Below, in pieces: positions 1 through 10,061 of a stretch of 64,000 nt of DNA (position 1 is the first letter of the stretch; every line of letters starts with the position of its first letter). This DNA is from Neoceratodus forsteri. Lineage: Eukaryota; Chordata; Ceratodontiformes; Ceratodontidae. Made by a program: the position numbers and the translations under genes. The stretch lies in the NCBI GenBank assembly GCA_016271365.2, contig CM057458.1:202216501-202280500 (forward strand), written 5' to 3'. The notes beneath the pieces are model-generated. The model was not told the origin of the DNA. It saw only the letters and a list, made by a program, of their open reading frames with translations, and searched no databases.

Positions 1-258
1 AGTAGGTCAGGTGACAGGCAAAATAAACCTATCAGCCCACTTCTCCAGCTGCAGGTTATAGAAATCCAGCCCTAGAGGCCGCTGTCTTGCTTGGTTAGAC
101 CCACTATGTATTTCACCCTATTTACAATGCTAATGACCAGCAGGCTCACTCTCCTTGCTCATCAACCCCCAGTGGCTCCTCTGCCCCATGACTCCACCAC
201 GAACCCTGTTCCTTAGCTTCTGACAATTGCCGCACAACCACCCCAACGCTGCAAGCCA
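1..258. other. Unassigned sequence upstream of an L2 LINE
   Basis: No reading frame or repeat motif is recognisable. It directly precedes the L2 protein region and may be L2 5' sequence, but no boundary is visible. Confidence 0.3.
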
Positions 259-472
259 ATGCCCACTAGTACTAACTTACCTTTTTGCCTATACCCTTGT
301 TCACACCCTCACTTCAACTGCAAACACTGTACCACAGTTTTTCCCCAACTTATAACCCAGTCCCTTCCAGCTACAATAACATATTGCTACTTCCCCATCG
401 CTCCTCCCTTCTTCCCGGCGACATCTCTAGCTCACCAGTCCCCACCCACAACAAAAAATAAAACATTCTCCA

Positions 473-1323
473 TTGCCCTCACAGCATGAGTCTCTTAAAC
501 CTCCAGGCTCTCCTGCTACGACATGTATTCCTTCTACTCCTCCTTTCTGGAAACATTCACCCCAACCCTGGTCCCCTCAACAAAACCTCCCAAACAAACC
601 ACAGGAAGGCTACTGCTGGCATCACTTAATATTTGTAGCCTTCCCAAAACACACCCTACTGCAGGGTTGGATTGCCCAACATGCCCCAGACATCCTAACC
701 TCTCTGAAACCTGGCTATCAAATAAAATCCCTAATGATGCTGTTTCCTAGCAACTATAACCTCCTTAGGACGGATAGATCCGGAAAACGAGGTGGAGGCT
801 GCAATATTCATTAAATCAACACTCTGCACCACCATCGTTGATACCCCCAACATGGGGCCCAGACTCTTGCAGTCAAAATTAGATTGGGCTCTAAAACAAT
901 CATCATCATCTCAGCCTATATCCCCCCGAGAAACCAGAAACCCGCATTTGAATCCATCCTTCACGCTGTCTCACACCTCCCAAATACTAATGAAACCATA
1001 TTAATGGGTGACTTCAACATCGACTGGGCATCCCCATCCTCCTCCGTCTTCAGAGATGCTGCCCAGGCTATGGGTCTCACCCAAATTATCACATCCCCAA
1101 CGAGGCGCGACACAAGAACTGGGACATCCTCACTACTAGATCTCATTTTTACCAACAGGCCAAAAAATATTACCCAGGCCTCAGTGCTCCTGACTCTATC
1201 AGTGACCACTCCCTCGTTATCTGCTGGTGGTCGGGCAACCTGCCCACTGCACCACCCAAAACCACATGGCAATCGAAAACTCAAAAAGGAGGCATTAATA
1301 ACCTCAAAGAATACCCTAGCCAA
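473..1323 (+). pseudogene. L2-A endonuclease domain (APE type)
   Basis: Decayed N-terminal domain of L2 ORF2, which nicks target DNA to prime reverse transcription. The entry motif GNIHPNPGP lies near 550. The frame 884-1345 gives ISAYIPPRN, the catalytic-type block LMGDFNIDW near 1003-1029, and LLDLIFTNRP near 1135-1160, all typical of APE endonucleases. Between about 650 and 880 the domain is spread over different frames, so indels have broken it. No single start is credible. Confidence 0.8.
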
Positions 1324-1431
1324 TAGTTACTGGCTTCCTATATAACGCACAATCAGTTGGTCCGCCTCTGCCCACTTTATAGCTACCTTTAGCAAAGCCT
1401 CTGATATATATGTTCCCTCACTAGGCAGGTC

Positions 1432-2672
1432 GTGAAAACCAGGTCTACACCATGGATAACACCCTCCCTCCTAAAACTCATGCAACACAGGGACAACCTC
1501 TGGCACAGGGCCATAGACTCCCAACACACCCAGGACAGACAACTCTATAGGGAGGCTCGAAATAAATACACCTGGGCCACACGGCAGGCCAAGGCTGATT
1601 ACTATCAGCACACCCTCTCCTCCTCCTGGGGAGATGGGAGAAAGTTCTGGAGTAACATACAAGAAATTAGTGGCAAATCACATTCCCCCACCCCTACCCA
1701 ACTAAGTCTGAATGGGGACGTTACCCAAGATCCTGCTAAAATCACTGAAGCCCTCAATGAAACTTTTTCAGACCTCTCACATATCCTCCCGCCTAACTTC
1801 TTCCACCCCCAAGCCCCCTCTACTCCACTTATGGCGAGTACAGTCCTCCCTCCCCCTTTCCGGTTCCGTACCATCCCCTGCTCCTTAGCCAAGCGCTACA
1901 TCTCCAAAGCAATCGCCAACACTCGCTCCAGCAACGACTCCCGGACCTAAAACTCATAAGGCTTACCCTTGATATCACCATAACCCATCTCACACAAACC
2001 TAAACATCTCGCTTTGCCTCGCCAATCCCCCACTACCTGAAAAGCCGTGATCACCCCTATCTTAAAGAGCGGTGATCCCACCCTCCCGGAATTATAGACC
2101 AATCTCTATACTCTCTCCTCTCTCCAAAGCCCTGGAAAAATAGTCTCAGACCAGCTTACTGAGCATCTAACAAAACACAACCTGCTCAGCAAGGAACAGC
2201 ATGGGTTCAGAGCTGGCCACAGCACCATCACGGCTCTCGCTGAGCTCACAACGTTCATCCATGAGGCGCTCGACCAAGGGTCACTAGCAGGGGCTATCTT
2301 TATAGACTTAACTAAGGCCTTCGACACGGTCAGCCACGAATTACTCCTTCAAGTCCTGCCGCAACTAAATGTAGTCTCAGAGGCCACTGCCTGGCTAAAG
2401 GACTACCTCACAGAATGCTCGCAGCAAGTAAGAATCAACTCCACCATCTCCACTCCCAAGCCTGTTCGCTCCGGTGTTCCGCAGGGGTCAATCTTAGGCC
2501 CTCTGCTTTTCACTCTCTTCCTTAATTCTCTCCCCAAAGCCTGCAGCGGTCATCTCTTACTCTATGCCGACGATGCGGTTCTCTACTGGAAACGCCTCAA
2601 CTCAGACGCAGACTCCAGCACACCTCCAGGAATACTTCAGGAGCTGGAAAATTGGTTCGCTGACCACCGCTG
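1432..2672 (+). pseudogene. L2-A reverse transcriptase domain
   Basis: The fragment 1432-1950 is the linker and start of RT. A frame without any ATG is open from about 2142 to 2672 and carries the core motifs: FIDLTKAFDTVSH (about 2299-2337), GVPQGSILGPLLF (about 2473-2511) and the catalytic box LYADDAVLY (about 2560-2586). An apparent one-base shortening of the A run near 2132-2140 separates the palm from the preceding ISILSPLSKALEK block. Catalytic aspartates are present, but the protein is interrupted. Confidence 0.88.
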
Positions 2673-2688
2673 ATCATTAATTATTCCA

Positions 2689-3362
2689 AAACTAAGGCCA
2701 TGACCTTTGCTCATCGCCAAAGCCCACACAGCCAGATGGCTCTTCACATTTCCAACGTGGATGGTTCCCTGCTGGAGCACGTCAATCACTTCAAATACCT
2801 GGGGGTCACCCTGGATACCTCCCTCTCCTACCACAGACATGTACGCCTCCTCTCGGCAGCAATCAACTCGAGAGTGGGTACCCTCTACAGAATCAAAAAC
2901 AGTCTGCCCGCACATGCCATGCAGATAGCTGTCACATCCTCCATCCTCTCCCTAATCGATTACGGGATTGTAATCTATGGCACTGCTGATAACTCCACCC
3001 TAAGCTGCATAACCACTGCGCTAAACAAAGCATGTCGCCTTGTCTCGGGTTGTGACAGACTCACCCACACCTGCGACCTATACAAACTGACTGGCTGGCT
3101 TAATTTCCATCAAAGGCTCAAGTACCACACCTGCATTCTAGCAAAAAAGATCCACCTCCAGCTAGCGCCAACCGCCCTTCACCCCATCATCAAACCGGCC
3201 CCTCTCAGGCGACACCAGACCTCACGGCTACCACATCCTTCGTGGGTTCCCCCATGTCGAACGCCCCTGCGCAGAGATCCGCCCCGCCACTGTGCCCTCA
3301 ATTGGCTAAACACTCTTCCGCCTCCCTCTCCCAATCCCGCAGCATCCATCTCTTCAAAGTAG
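2689..3362 (+). pseudogene. L2-A ORF2 C-terminal region
   Basis: Continuation of ORF2 in another frame after a shift near 2670. It has the thumb and connection sequence typical of L2: YLGVTLDTSLSYHRH near 2790-2835, LIDYGIVIYG near 2953-2982 and the motif DLYKLTGW near 3077-3100. The frame 2700-3362 ends at a stop at the start of the 3' UTR. Confidence 0.82.
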
Positions 3363-3845
3363 GCCTAAAACCTTCCTATTGGGTAGCTCAAATGTGAATG
3401 CTACGTCTGGCCTACCTGTCTCCTCCTCCCCCACACACCCACACAGGCCCCAGGCCTATATCTAAACCCCCCATGCTCAACCCAGGGGTCGCAGGTATGT
3501 CTCCTACCTGCCCAAACCAGAGGGAAAAAAAGTCTCTGCCATCATACCGCAATTAATTCAGTAATACCACTTGTTTATTATGTATTGAAAGTTGCCTTCC
3601 ATTGCCTTTACTGTCATATGTCTCTCCACCCTCTGTAACCACCGGAGAGCTAATGTTACTAAAATGTGACTGTACATAAATCTGTAAATAATTTGTGCTT
3701 GTATATAATTTTGCCTGTTCTGTCTGTCTTCCCCCAACTCGTGTTCCCCCCTCCACCCTCTGTAACCGAAGTGGAGCCTTTGCAAAAGAGTCTTTGACTC
3801 AAAGGTTTGTAATTCCGAATTTACAGTAAATAAATAAAAATAAAT
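3363..3845 (+). other. L2-A 3' UTR and A/T-rich tail
   Basis: Non-coding 3' end of the LINE. The last 80 bases contain a short inverted motif (GAGTCTTTGACTC-like, near 3789-3800) and AATAAATAAAAATAAA, the short-repeat tail expected at an L2 3' end. This part of a LINE RNA is normally what its RT recognises. Confidence 0.7.
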
Positions 3846-4111
3846 TTGCATGTGTACTTTTGAATATCGCAGTTGTTGCACCTAGCGCAATGGAACTTGC
3901 ACTAGCGCATCCCCTTGCTCCACTCTGGCCACTTGTGCTGGTGCAGTGCCATTGTGCCATGTGCACTGCGGGTGGCCAGGGTGATATTCAATGATGCTGA
4001 GCCATGGCGCAGCTCCGTTGAATATCGTCCAGTCAACGCCCCTGCGCAGCCATGTTTACTCTGCACCCAGGCTTGAGCCACAGCCTGGCGCAGTTTGAAT
4101 ATTTGGGCCAT
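3846..4111 (+). mobile_element. Terminal fragment of a fold-back DNA element
   Basis: The segment resembles the right end of the element at 44784-46387: both run from GAATAT(T/C)GCAG through tracts of GCGCA/TGCAC and GGGTGGCC to a TGAATAT-type terminus. Here the end reads GTTTGAATATTTGGGCC. Its left part is missing, cut by L2-A. Family membership is seen by eye and the divergence is high. Confidence 0.55.
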
Positions 4112-4544
4112 GGTGTATAATTTTGCGGGTCAAACACATTTAAATAGATTAGTCATATCATATAATCGATTGGCAAGATTTGTCCTGAACTGTAGTTACA
4201 ATACCCATCATTGCATTTTGTATAAAGACTTAAACTGGGACAGTTTATCAGTACGATTTAAAAAACATTATTCAGTATTTATTTACAAAATAATAAATGG
4301 GATAACTGATGGAAATATGGAATTGTCTTCTGTTAGTAAATGTTATCCCTATGTTTTAAGGGATGTAAAGCACAGAGGTTATAGTTTTCCAAAAATTAAT
4401 ACAACATATGGTGCTATGACATTTGAGGCTCAGACTGCAAATATTTGGAATAATATTCCCCCTGAATTAAGGAAAGCAACTAAACTATCCCAGTTTAAAT
4501 TAGGTTCAAGCACTGCATTTTACAATGAATGTACTTGTTTTTAA
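4112..4544 (+). pseudogene. L2-B ORF2 C-terminal fragment
   Basis: Remnant of the last about 140 codons of an L2 ORF2. It has no catalytic domain. It is unusually well preserved: open to its natural stop at 4542-4544. Base composition is clearly more AT-rich than L2-A. The apparent ATG at 4095 lies in the neighbouring DNA element and is not a real start. Confidence 0.75.
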
Positions 4545-4741
4545 AATGTGGATAAATGTGTTAGTAGTTGGTTTGTTTGAAGATTTTTTGTTTTGTATAA
4601 TGTTAAGAATTATTTATTAGTTGTTTTATGTGTTCCAAGTTGTTGTATGTTATATTGAATGTAATTTATTTTTTTGGCACAGGACAGCTTTGAAAATAGG
4701 TCTATGACCTAAAGTTTGCTATTCTGTATAAAAATAAATAT
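4112..4741 (+). mobile_element. L2-type LINE, 5'-truncated 3' end (L2-B)
   Basis: An AT-rich LINE 3' end of a different L2 subfamily from L2-A. The frame 4095-4544 reads YNRLARFVLNCSYNTHHC, DLNWDSLSVRFK and IWNNIPPELRKATKLSQFK, the last C-terminal blocks of an L2 ORF2. A 3' UTR of about 190 bases follows, ending in ATAAAAATAAATATTTTT and (TAC)n at 4744-4758. It sits between two fold-back element pieces. Confidence 0.8.
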
Positions 4742-5655
4742 TTTTACTACTACTACTACCATCCCTTGTGTCCCCTGCTGTTCCTCCCCTACCAGTCTCC
4801 CTTCCCACTGTACTATCCCTATTCCCTGTCCCCATTCCTCTCAGTCCTGTGCCTTCCCTTCCCAATGTTATTGTACATAGTTGGCTGTTGTGTTCCTCAT
4901 TACATTGTTTTGCCCTACCTGCCTGTGTCAGTGTCTGCTTTGCAGGTGGCATGCGGCACCATGCTGCAGTGGCCCAGTGCCTGTCCATGTCATGTGCATG
5001 TGTCAGGGTGCCTGTTGTGCTGCTGTGGGTCTCTGATGTGTGCCATGGTGTGTGTCCCACTGTGGTCAGTGGGTGTGTCGTGGGGGTGCTCATGGGTGGT
5101 CTGTTGGGTGGTGCTGTGGGTGTGTGCATGGCTGCTTGGTCCTGGGTGCATCCTGCACTGGTCTGGCTGTGGGTGGGGCATGGCATGCAGCCTGCAGGGG
5201 TCCCCTTGGTGGCCCTCAGTTGCCCATTGGCTTCTCCCGGTGCCTTACTATGGTGCCACTGTTGTGCATGGGGTGGGGGCATGGGTGGCTGTTCACAGCC
5301 TGCCGTTCCCTGCTGGTGGTGGCCTTCTGTCACCTGTCACTGTGCCTCCTTGTTCTGTTAGTGGGTCCCTCTCTGTGCCATGCCCCCCCATTACTCTGCT
5401 GCTGTGGTGCAACTGTGTGTGTTTGTGTGCCATGGTGCACCTCCTCTTGTGCCATGGCGCACCATTCCTTGAGCCATGGCGCATTGTCAGTTGTGTCATT
5501 GTGCAACAGTGCTATATTCAGCTGGGTTGCACTGGCACACTTCTGCATGTGCAGCCTCTGAATATTGCTCCAGTTGCACTTCTGCACATCGGATTTGTGC
5601 TGTGCTGGACTTGCGCTGCACTCCGGCGCAGTTCTGAATATCCGGTCCCAAATGT
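4742..5655 (+). mobile_element. Arm of a fold-back/MITE-like DNA element
   Basis: GC-rich, CpG-poor DNA with repeated TGTGCCATGGTGCA-like and TTGCAC/GCGCA motifs. It ends at about 5655 with GCGCAGTTCTGAATATCCGGTCCC, the same type of terminus as the elements ending at 4111 and 46387. A 391-codon frame crosses the whole segment but its composition (runs of Cys, Trp, Val, Gly) shows it is chance. The left end is not visible. Confidence 0.45.
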
Positions 5656-5674
5656 TTTTTACTTGTTATTCTTT

Positions 5675-5938
5675 AGGTGGGCATTTATCCCACATTTCCT
5701 GAATGGATTTCTATACTTTCCTTTGACTGAAGTGAAATCTTTTCATTATGTTTATACTGTAATATACAGTCTTGTGCAGATGGATGAGGGGCAACACAAT
5801 GAAACCATCAAATACAAACTGCACGTCCTAGTTGACCAGATAAATCCTCCACTGTACGCTGATAAAACAAAGGGTTTTTATTACTCCAGTTGCTTAAAAA
5901 GTCCACTCATGTATGATGTAGAGACTGATGTGAATAAG
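5675..5938 (+). other. Possible exon-like open segment, unidentified
   Basis: After a pyrimidine-rich stretch ending TTCTTTAG at about 5674, a frame stays open to 5941 with a normal protein composition (e.g. LHVLVDQINPPLYADKTKGF near 5820-5878). A second possible acceptor ATACAG lies at about 5773. A possible donor AGTAATG overlaps the end. I do not recognise the protein. It could be a host exon, a processed or TE fragment, or chance. Confidence 0.2.
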
Positions 5939-5941
5939 TAA

Positions 5942-6599
5942 TGTGTTACTGTATATTTTGATTTTCCACCACACATGTTGGAAAACACTGAATAGAGGGC
6001 AATGCATACCGCTGTTCATGTACGTTTGTGTGCCTGTATGTGATTACTGCATCTACTGTGGAAACTGCTTTTAAAAGCTGATCTTATAAAAACTAAGAAA
6101 AATAATTTACAACAAAAGATAGATAAAGCATTGTATGAATTTGCAGGCCTTCTGAGTAGCAAGATATGTTTGTGTGTGTGGGGGGGGGTATAACGATTCT
6201 GTTAACTTTTCTCCATCTCTAAGGTACCTTAAGCCTAAATTAACTTCATTCCACTGGCACCACTATGGGTAAAACCCTTCACAAGAGAGTTTGTGTGCCT
6301 TCAAGGTACTGCCAAAAAGGGTGGCAGTCCCTGTAATGGACAGAGAGCATAAACAGCTACAAGTATGCTGCATAAACATTCAGACTACTCACTTTGAATC
6401 AAACAAACTTCAGTTACAAGTGTCCTCCTAATAGAATAACATACCAAGCTATATAAGCATCATTTTCTCCTTGTGCTTAGTCACTCACTGACCCAATGAA
6501 ATTATGAATACCAGATTTCCTGAAGGCAGTGTGGTATATGTGAGAGTAGTAAGCAGTAATAGTAATACTGTAATTTTATTCACATTTTTCATATAAATG
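5942..6599. other. No recognisable feature
   Basis: AT-rich sequence with no readable protein or element end. A short GT/G run (TGTGTGTGTG followed by ten G) lies at 6171-6189. Confidence 0.4.
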
Positions 6600-8888
6600 T
6601 AACCTCCATGTCGGGGGCTTGCTTGTGAGCCCCCGAAAAAGGCTGTGTTTCCCTGGGGTTTTGCTGCCACCCAACTTTTTTTGCCCAGGTCCTTTTTCTT
6701 CTGGCTTGCCCCTTTATCCAAATCCTCTCCTGCTGGCCCCCATGTTGGTTTCAGAGAAAGATCGGGGCCAGAGGAGCAAGTTCACGGAGCTGCCGGCTTC
6801 TGAAATGGCACTGCAGGGCCGGTGAGCTCTGTGCATGTGCAGAGGCGTGTATTCATGCAGCCATTTCAGCAGCCTTTGGGGATGCCTTTCCAGTGGTCTC
6901 AGTCCCAGGGAAAGATAAGAGAGTGACCGGGGACCCTTGTTCAGAAGGAGAGACAACCAGGAGAAAGAAAAATAGATTTTGTGAGTGCCAATCACGCTTG
7001 AGCTACAGGGACACTGCTTCATTAATATTCATGATGCATCATGAATAAAGATAAGTGGGGAGCCTGTCTAGCACTGGGGAAGACAGTAGTGCTAGCGACA
7101 GGCTGAAAAAGGGAACTAAATGAAATAAAGATATTTGTGCACAGGGAAAGGGAAGGCTGCCAGTCTGTGGGGCAGAGAACAAATAAAAAGGATCCCCCAG
7201 ACTGCAGCAGTAAATGAAGTGGGCACTGTGTAAACTGCAAATGATATTGTGTGTGCTGCCTGGGGACATTAGGAAAAGGCAGCAGCGACTGCTAGGGGGT
7301 TAATGTCACAGGTTAAGAAGCACAGTCACTTTACAGGGCACAAGGGTGGCTACTTAATGCTTGGGTTAATGTTAAGTAAAAGCAAAGTGTTTGGCTGCAG
7401 CAACTTTTGGAACTCAGGACTCTGTATGAATCTGGGAGCCAGGGTGAAAAGGTGACTATGTCAGGTTGAGAGACCGTGAAAGCGGAAGGATGAACAGGTG
7501 CTTTCTGGTTCGAGTACCTGTTGTCTGCTGCTGAGATACAGCAAAGAGACAGATGGATTGCTGTGACTACACACCGTGGCAGGAAAAGAAAGAGAAGAAG
7601 CAGAAGAGTATGTGCTGAATGTATTTCTGCTGACACCCAGGGCCAGGTGGGGAACTTGCTAACCCCCATCAAGTGGGGTCTGCAACTGCAGGGGAGGCAC
7701 GGGTCTTGTACCCAAGTGCTCGGGTGTTTTGATCGGAGGGAGCCGGGCCATAGGGCCACTCCCCAGTCTGGGTCACCTGTGGTTGGCAGGCCTTGCTCAC
7801 ATGCTCTGCAATGGGGCCTGTGGTGGGCTGAAGGGGACAAGCTGCAGGATCTGCATGCAAGCTGAAGAGAGAGCAAGCTGCAGCCTCTGTGCCCCTGTTC
7901 AAGAGTGGTTTCCAGTTCTGCCTGTGATCTATCTCTTCCCAGAATATCAGGAACTGTGCATCCAAGGATTGAGTCTGCAGAACCGTGAGTAAACAGCAGG
8001 AATTGCCCTGCACCTGGGAATTGGATATAGGTTAATTGTGCCTCCTAAGGCTGGAGGAAAAGCAAAGGGAAAATGTATAAAGTTTATTTAATTCATGAAA
8101 GTGCACCAACACCAACTACCAGCTGCACCTCAGGCCTGCAACTTTAAAACTGGGTACCCAGGTACTGGACTTTCAGGGTAAATGGACTGGGACCTGTGGG
8201 TCTGGGTTTTATTACACCTGCAGCAGAAGTTAGTTAGTTAGTTAGATAGATCTAGTGGCTGTAAATGATTAAGTGATGGGATTGAATCAAAAGGAAAGTG
8301 TGATTTGGGAAAATGAAATCTTTAAAACCGTGCTTAACCTCTATTCCACTTACCCTCATCTTAAACACTTCTGCTATAAATAAACCACAAAGTTATTGTT
8401 TTGCAGCACAGATGATTCCAGAGCCTAAATTTAGTGAGTCTGCCTATTGTCTGAAATGGAAACTGTAAAAGGTATAATTGAATGTGGAGAGAATCGAACT
8501 TGGTAAGTCCATCATGGGGTAACTGTTGGAGAGGTGGGTTGGCACAACATCCCAGGGGGTTGTACCACAGGTAACCAGGCCCACTGATATTACTCTGGGT
8601 GGAGGCACTGCCATTTTTTTAACTTCTGGGAAAGGAGCTCTGTAGGTCAGCTTTGGGAAACAAGGCCCCTTGCCTTTGGTCCAGCCAGCAAGGCAGGGGC
8701 AGTGGCCCTCTCCAGGATGGCGCTGGTGAAGGGCTACATGAATAAGGGTTACCCAATTGAGCAGACCTCAGTTTAAAAGGTTACAAAGTATAACACCTCA
8801 AATACTTACAAAAAACAGTATATCATATTCATATCAGATGTGATAATATTAATTTGTACTGAAACAAGAACAGGAGGTTCCACATCCA
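6600..8888. other. Unassigned, probably repeat-derived sequence
   Basis: Moderately GC-rich DNA without recognisable domains. Frames at 7331-8013 are open on both strands but have no family resemblance. A (TTAG)n run of four to five units lies near 8229-8246. I could not find element termini or a target duplication. Confidence 0.3.
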
Positions 8889-8896
8889 TTTTAAAG
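8889..8896. repeat. hAT target-site duplication, left
   Basis: TTTTAAAG directly before the left end TAGGGCTGGG of the hAT element. It matches 7 of 8 bases of the right copy (CTTTAAAG, 13706-13713). Confidence 0.85.
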
Positions 8897-9420
8897 TAGG
8901 GCTGGGTGGACTGTTCCACCTAAGATCTGAACCCCTGGATCGAACCCATAATCCATAGACCCAGATAAATATGGACTCCACCGCAGAAGTCCAGTTCCGG
9001 GTCCATGGAGTGCCATTTAGTGTATTGTTACCATGGGGATGCCGTTGACTCACTTGCTCAATGTACAGGTGGCCAGCGGCATCCAGTCAGTCAACAGACA
9101 GGCACATGACACACTCACGGTATATAACCATGCTGAGTGCACAATGCAGACCCAGACAAGTTGGAGGATGGTTGGAAGAGCTTTTACGTCTGCAGTAGTA
9201 GGGGTTGATGGCTGGCCGTGGTGGTGAGAGGTGGGCAGTGCTAGTCACCGGCTGGGTATGGGTGTGGGGGTGTGGGGTGGTCTAGCACTGCCAGGTAGGA
9301 GGCCACTAGACTACCAGGGCTAACAAGGATCATTTTTGTATTGCACAGTCTGCATTACAACTCAGACTTGAGGTATGGGGATAGAGGCTGGGGGGAGGTG
9401 ACCGAAAGCCCTGCTGGGCT

Positions 9421-9584
9421 TTACTGTGCAATATTACAGGGGATCAGGACTGCGGGACAATAGCCATGTGGGGCTTTAATGTGAAATATTATGGGGGTTG
9501 GGACTGGGGACAATAGCCCTGTGGGGCTTTAATGTGAAATATTATGGGGGATCAGGACTCGGGGGACAATAGCCATACAGGGCA
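9421..9584. repeat. Minisatellite, three units of about 55 bp
   Basis: Three consecutive units (9421-9475, 9476-9528, 9529-9584) share CTTTAATGTGAAATATTA, GGGG, GGACT, GGGGACAATAGCC and GGGGC. A more diverged partial unit may lie before at 9366-9420. It lies in the hAT 5' non-coding region. Confidence 0.85.
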
Positions 9585-9689
9585 TTTCATACATATGTCA
9601 GTGGATCAGGGCATGGGGGGTACATATACTGGGGGATGGGCTGGCAGCACATTGCAATCCCCAGTGGACAAAAGGTACACTTATGCTAG

Positions 9690-10008
9690 CTAATCGCTGG
9701 TGTAAATGTACTTTAATGTATGCTCTTCGAGGGTTGCTTCAGAATATCAAACTCGGGGACTTGGCAGCTGCCCTTCCAGAATAGGGTGCAGCTGCTTCTG
9801 CCATAAACCCCCTTGTGCCATGTTGCAGGGGGTTTTGTAGCACAAATGGTGGTGTAAGTCCACTTCAGGCAAGCAGCCTGTGACATATCGCAGGCTGCTT
9901 TCCTGAATCCCAAATGTCACAACTCATGAAGCAAACTGATATCTGCATCATTTTTTTGGGTGCAAGACACTTTGCACCATGTGTAACCTTTTGTGAATCC
10001 GGTCCCAT
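9690..10008. mobile_element. Probable non-autonomous DNA element fragment inside hAT
   Basis: The segment ends TTTTGTGAATCCGGTCCC at about 9991-10008, a terminus of the GGGACCGGATTCAC type known from many small vertebrate Harbinger-like elements. A matching left end is not visible, so it may be truncated, or be a terminus-like motif within the hAT. Confidence 0.35.
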
Positions 10009-10061
10009 TTTTTGTTTGGTCATACTTCTCCATTAGTGCTTCTAATGAGCTGGTGGCAACA

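Larger units (their letters stand above)
259..3845 (+). mobile_element. L2-type LINE, long but decayed copy (L2-A)
   Basis: Non-LTR retrotransposon of the L2 clade, which moves by target-primed reverse transcription. In order on + there are an APE-type endonuclease start with the clade signature GNIHPNPGP near 550, endonuclease core to about 1320, linker, reverse transcriptase to about 2672, a C-terminal domain to 3362, then a 3' UTR ending in AATAAATAAAAATAAA at about 3829-3845. The order and spacing are those of a complete ORF2. The 5' limit is not defined. Frames change several times, so it is dead. It abuts a fold-back DNA element fragment at 3846, suggesting the LINE inserted into that element. 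Confidence 0.88.

Noticed and set aside
4766..5941. 391-codon open frame on +
   Set aside because: Most of it lies in a GC-rich fold-back arm and encodes runs of Cys, Trp, Val and Gly without any domain. Two other frames are also open there, so stop-poor composition explains it. Only the last 90 codons look protein-like and are listed separately.
7331..8013. Overlapping frames on both strands as a gene
   Set aside because: Opposing open frames with no domain similarity and no splice or element signals; the composition suggests chance.
8529..8600. Possible LTR or primer-binding region
   Set aside because: I found no paired direct repeat, TG...CA boundaries or retroelement coding sequence nearby.
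9421..9584. CRISPR array
   Set aside because: Units are contiguous tandem repeats without spacers, in a vertebrate transposon.
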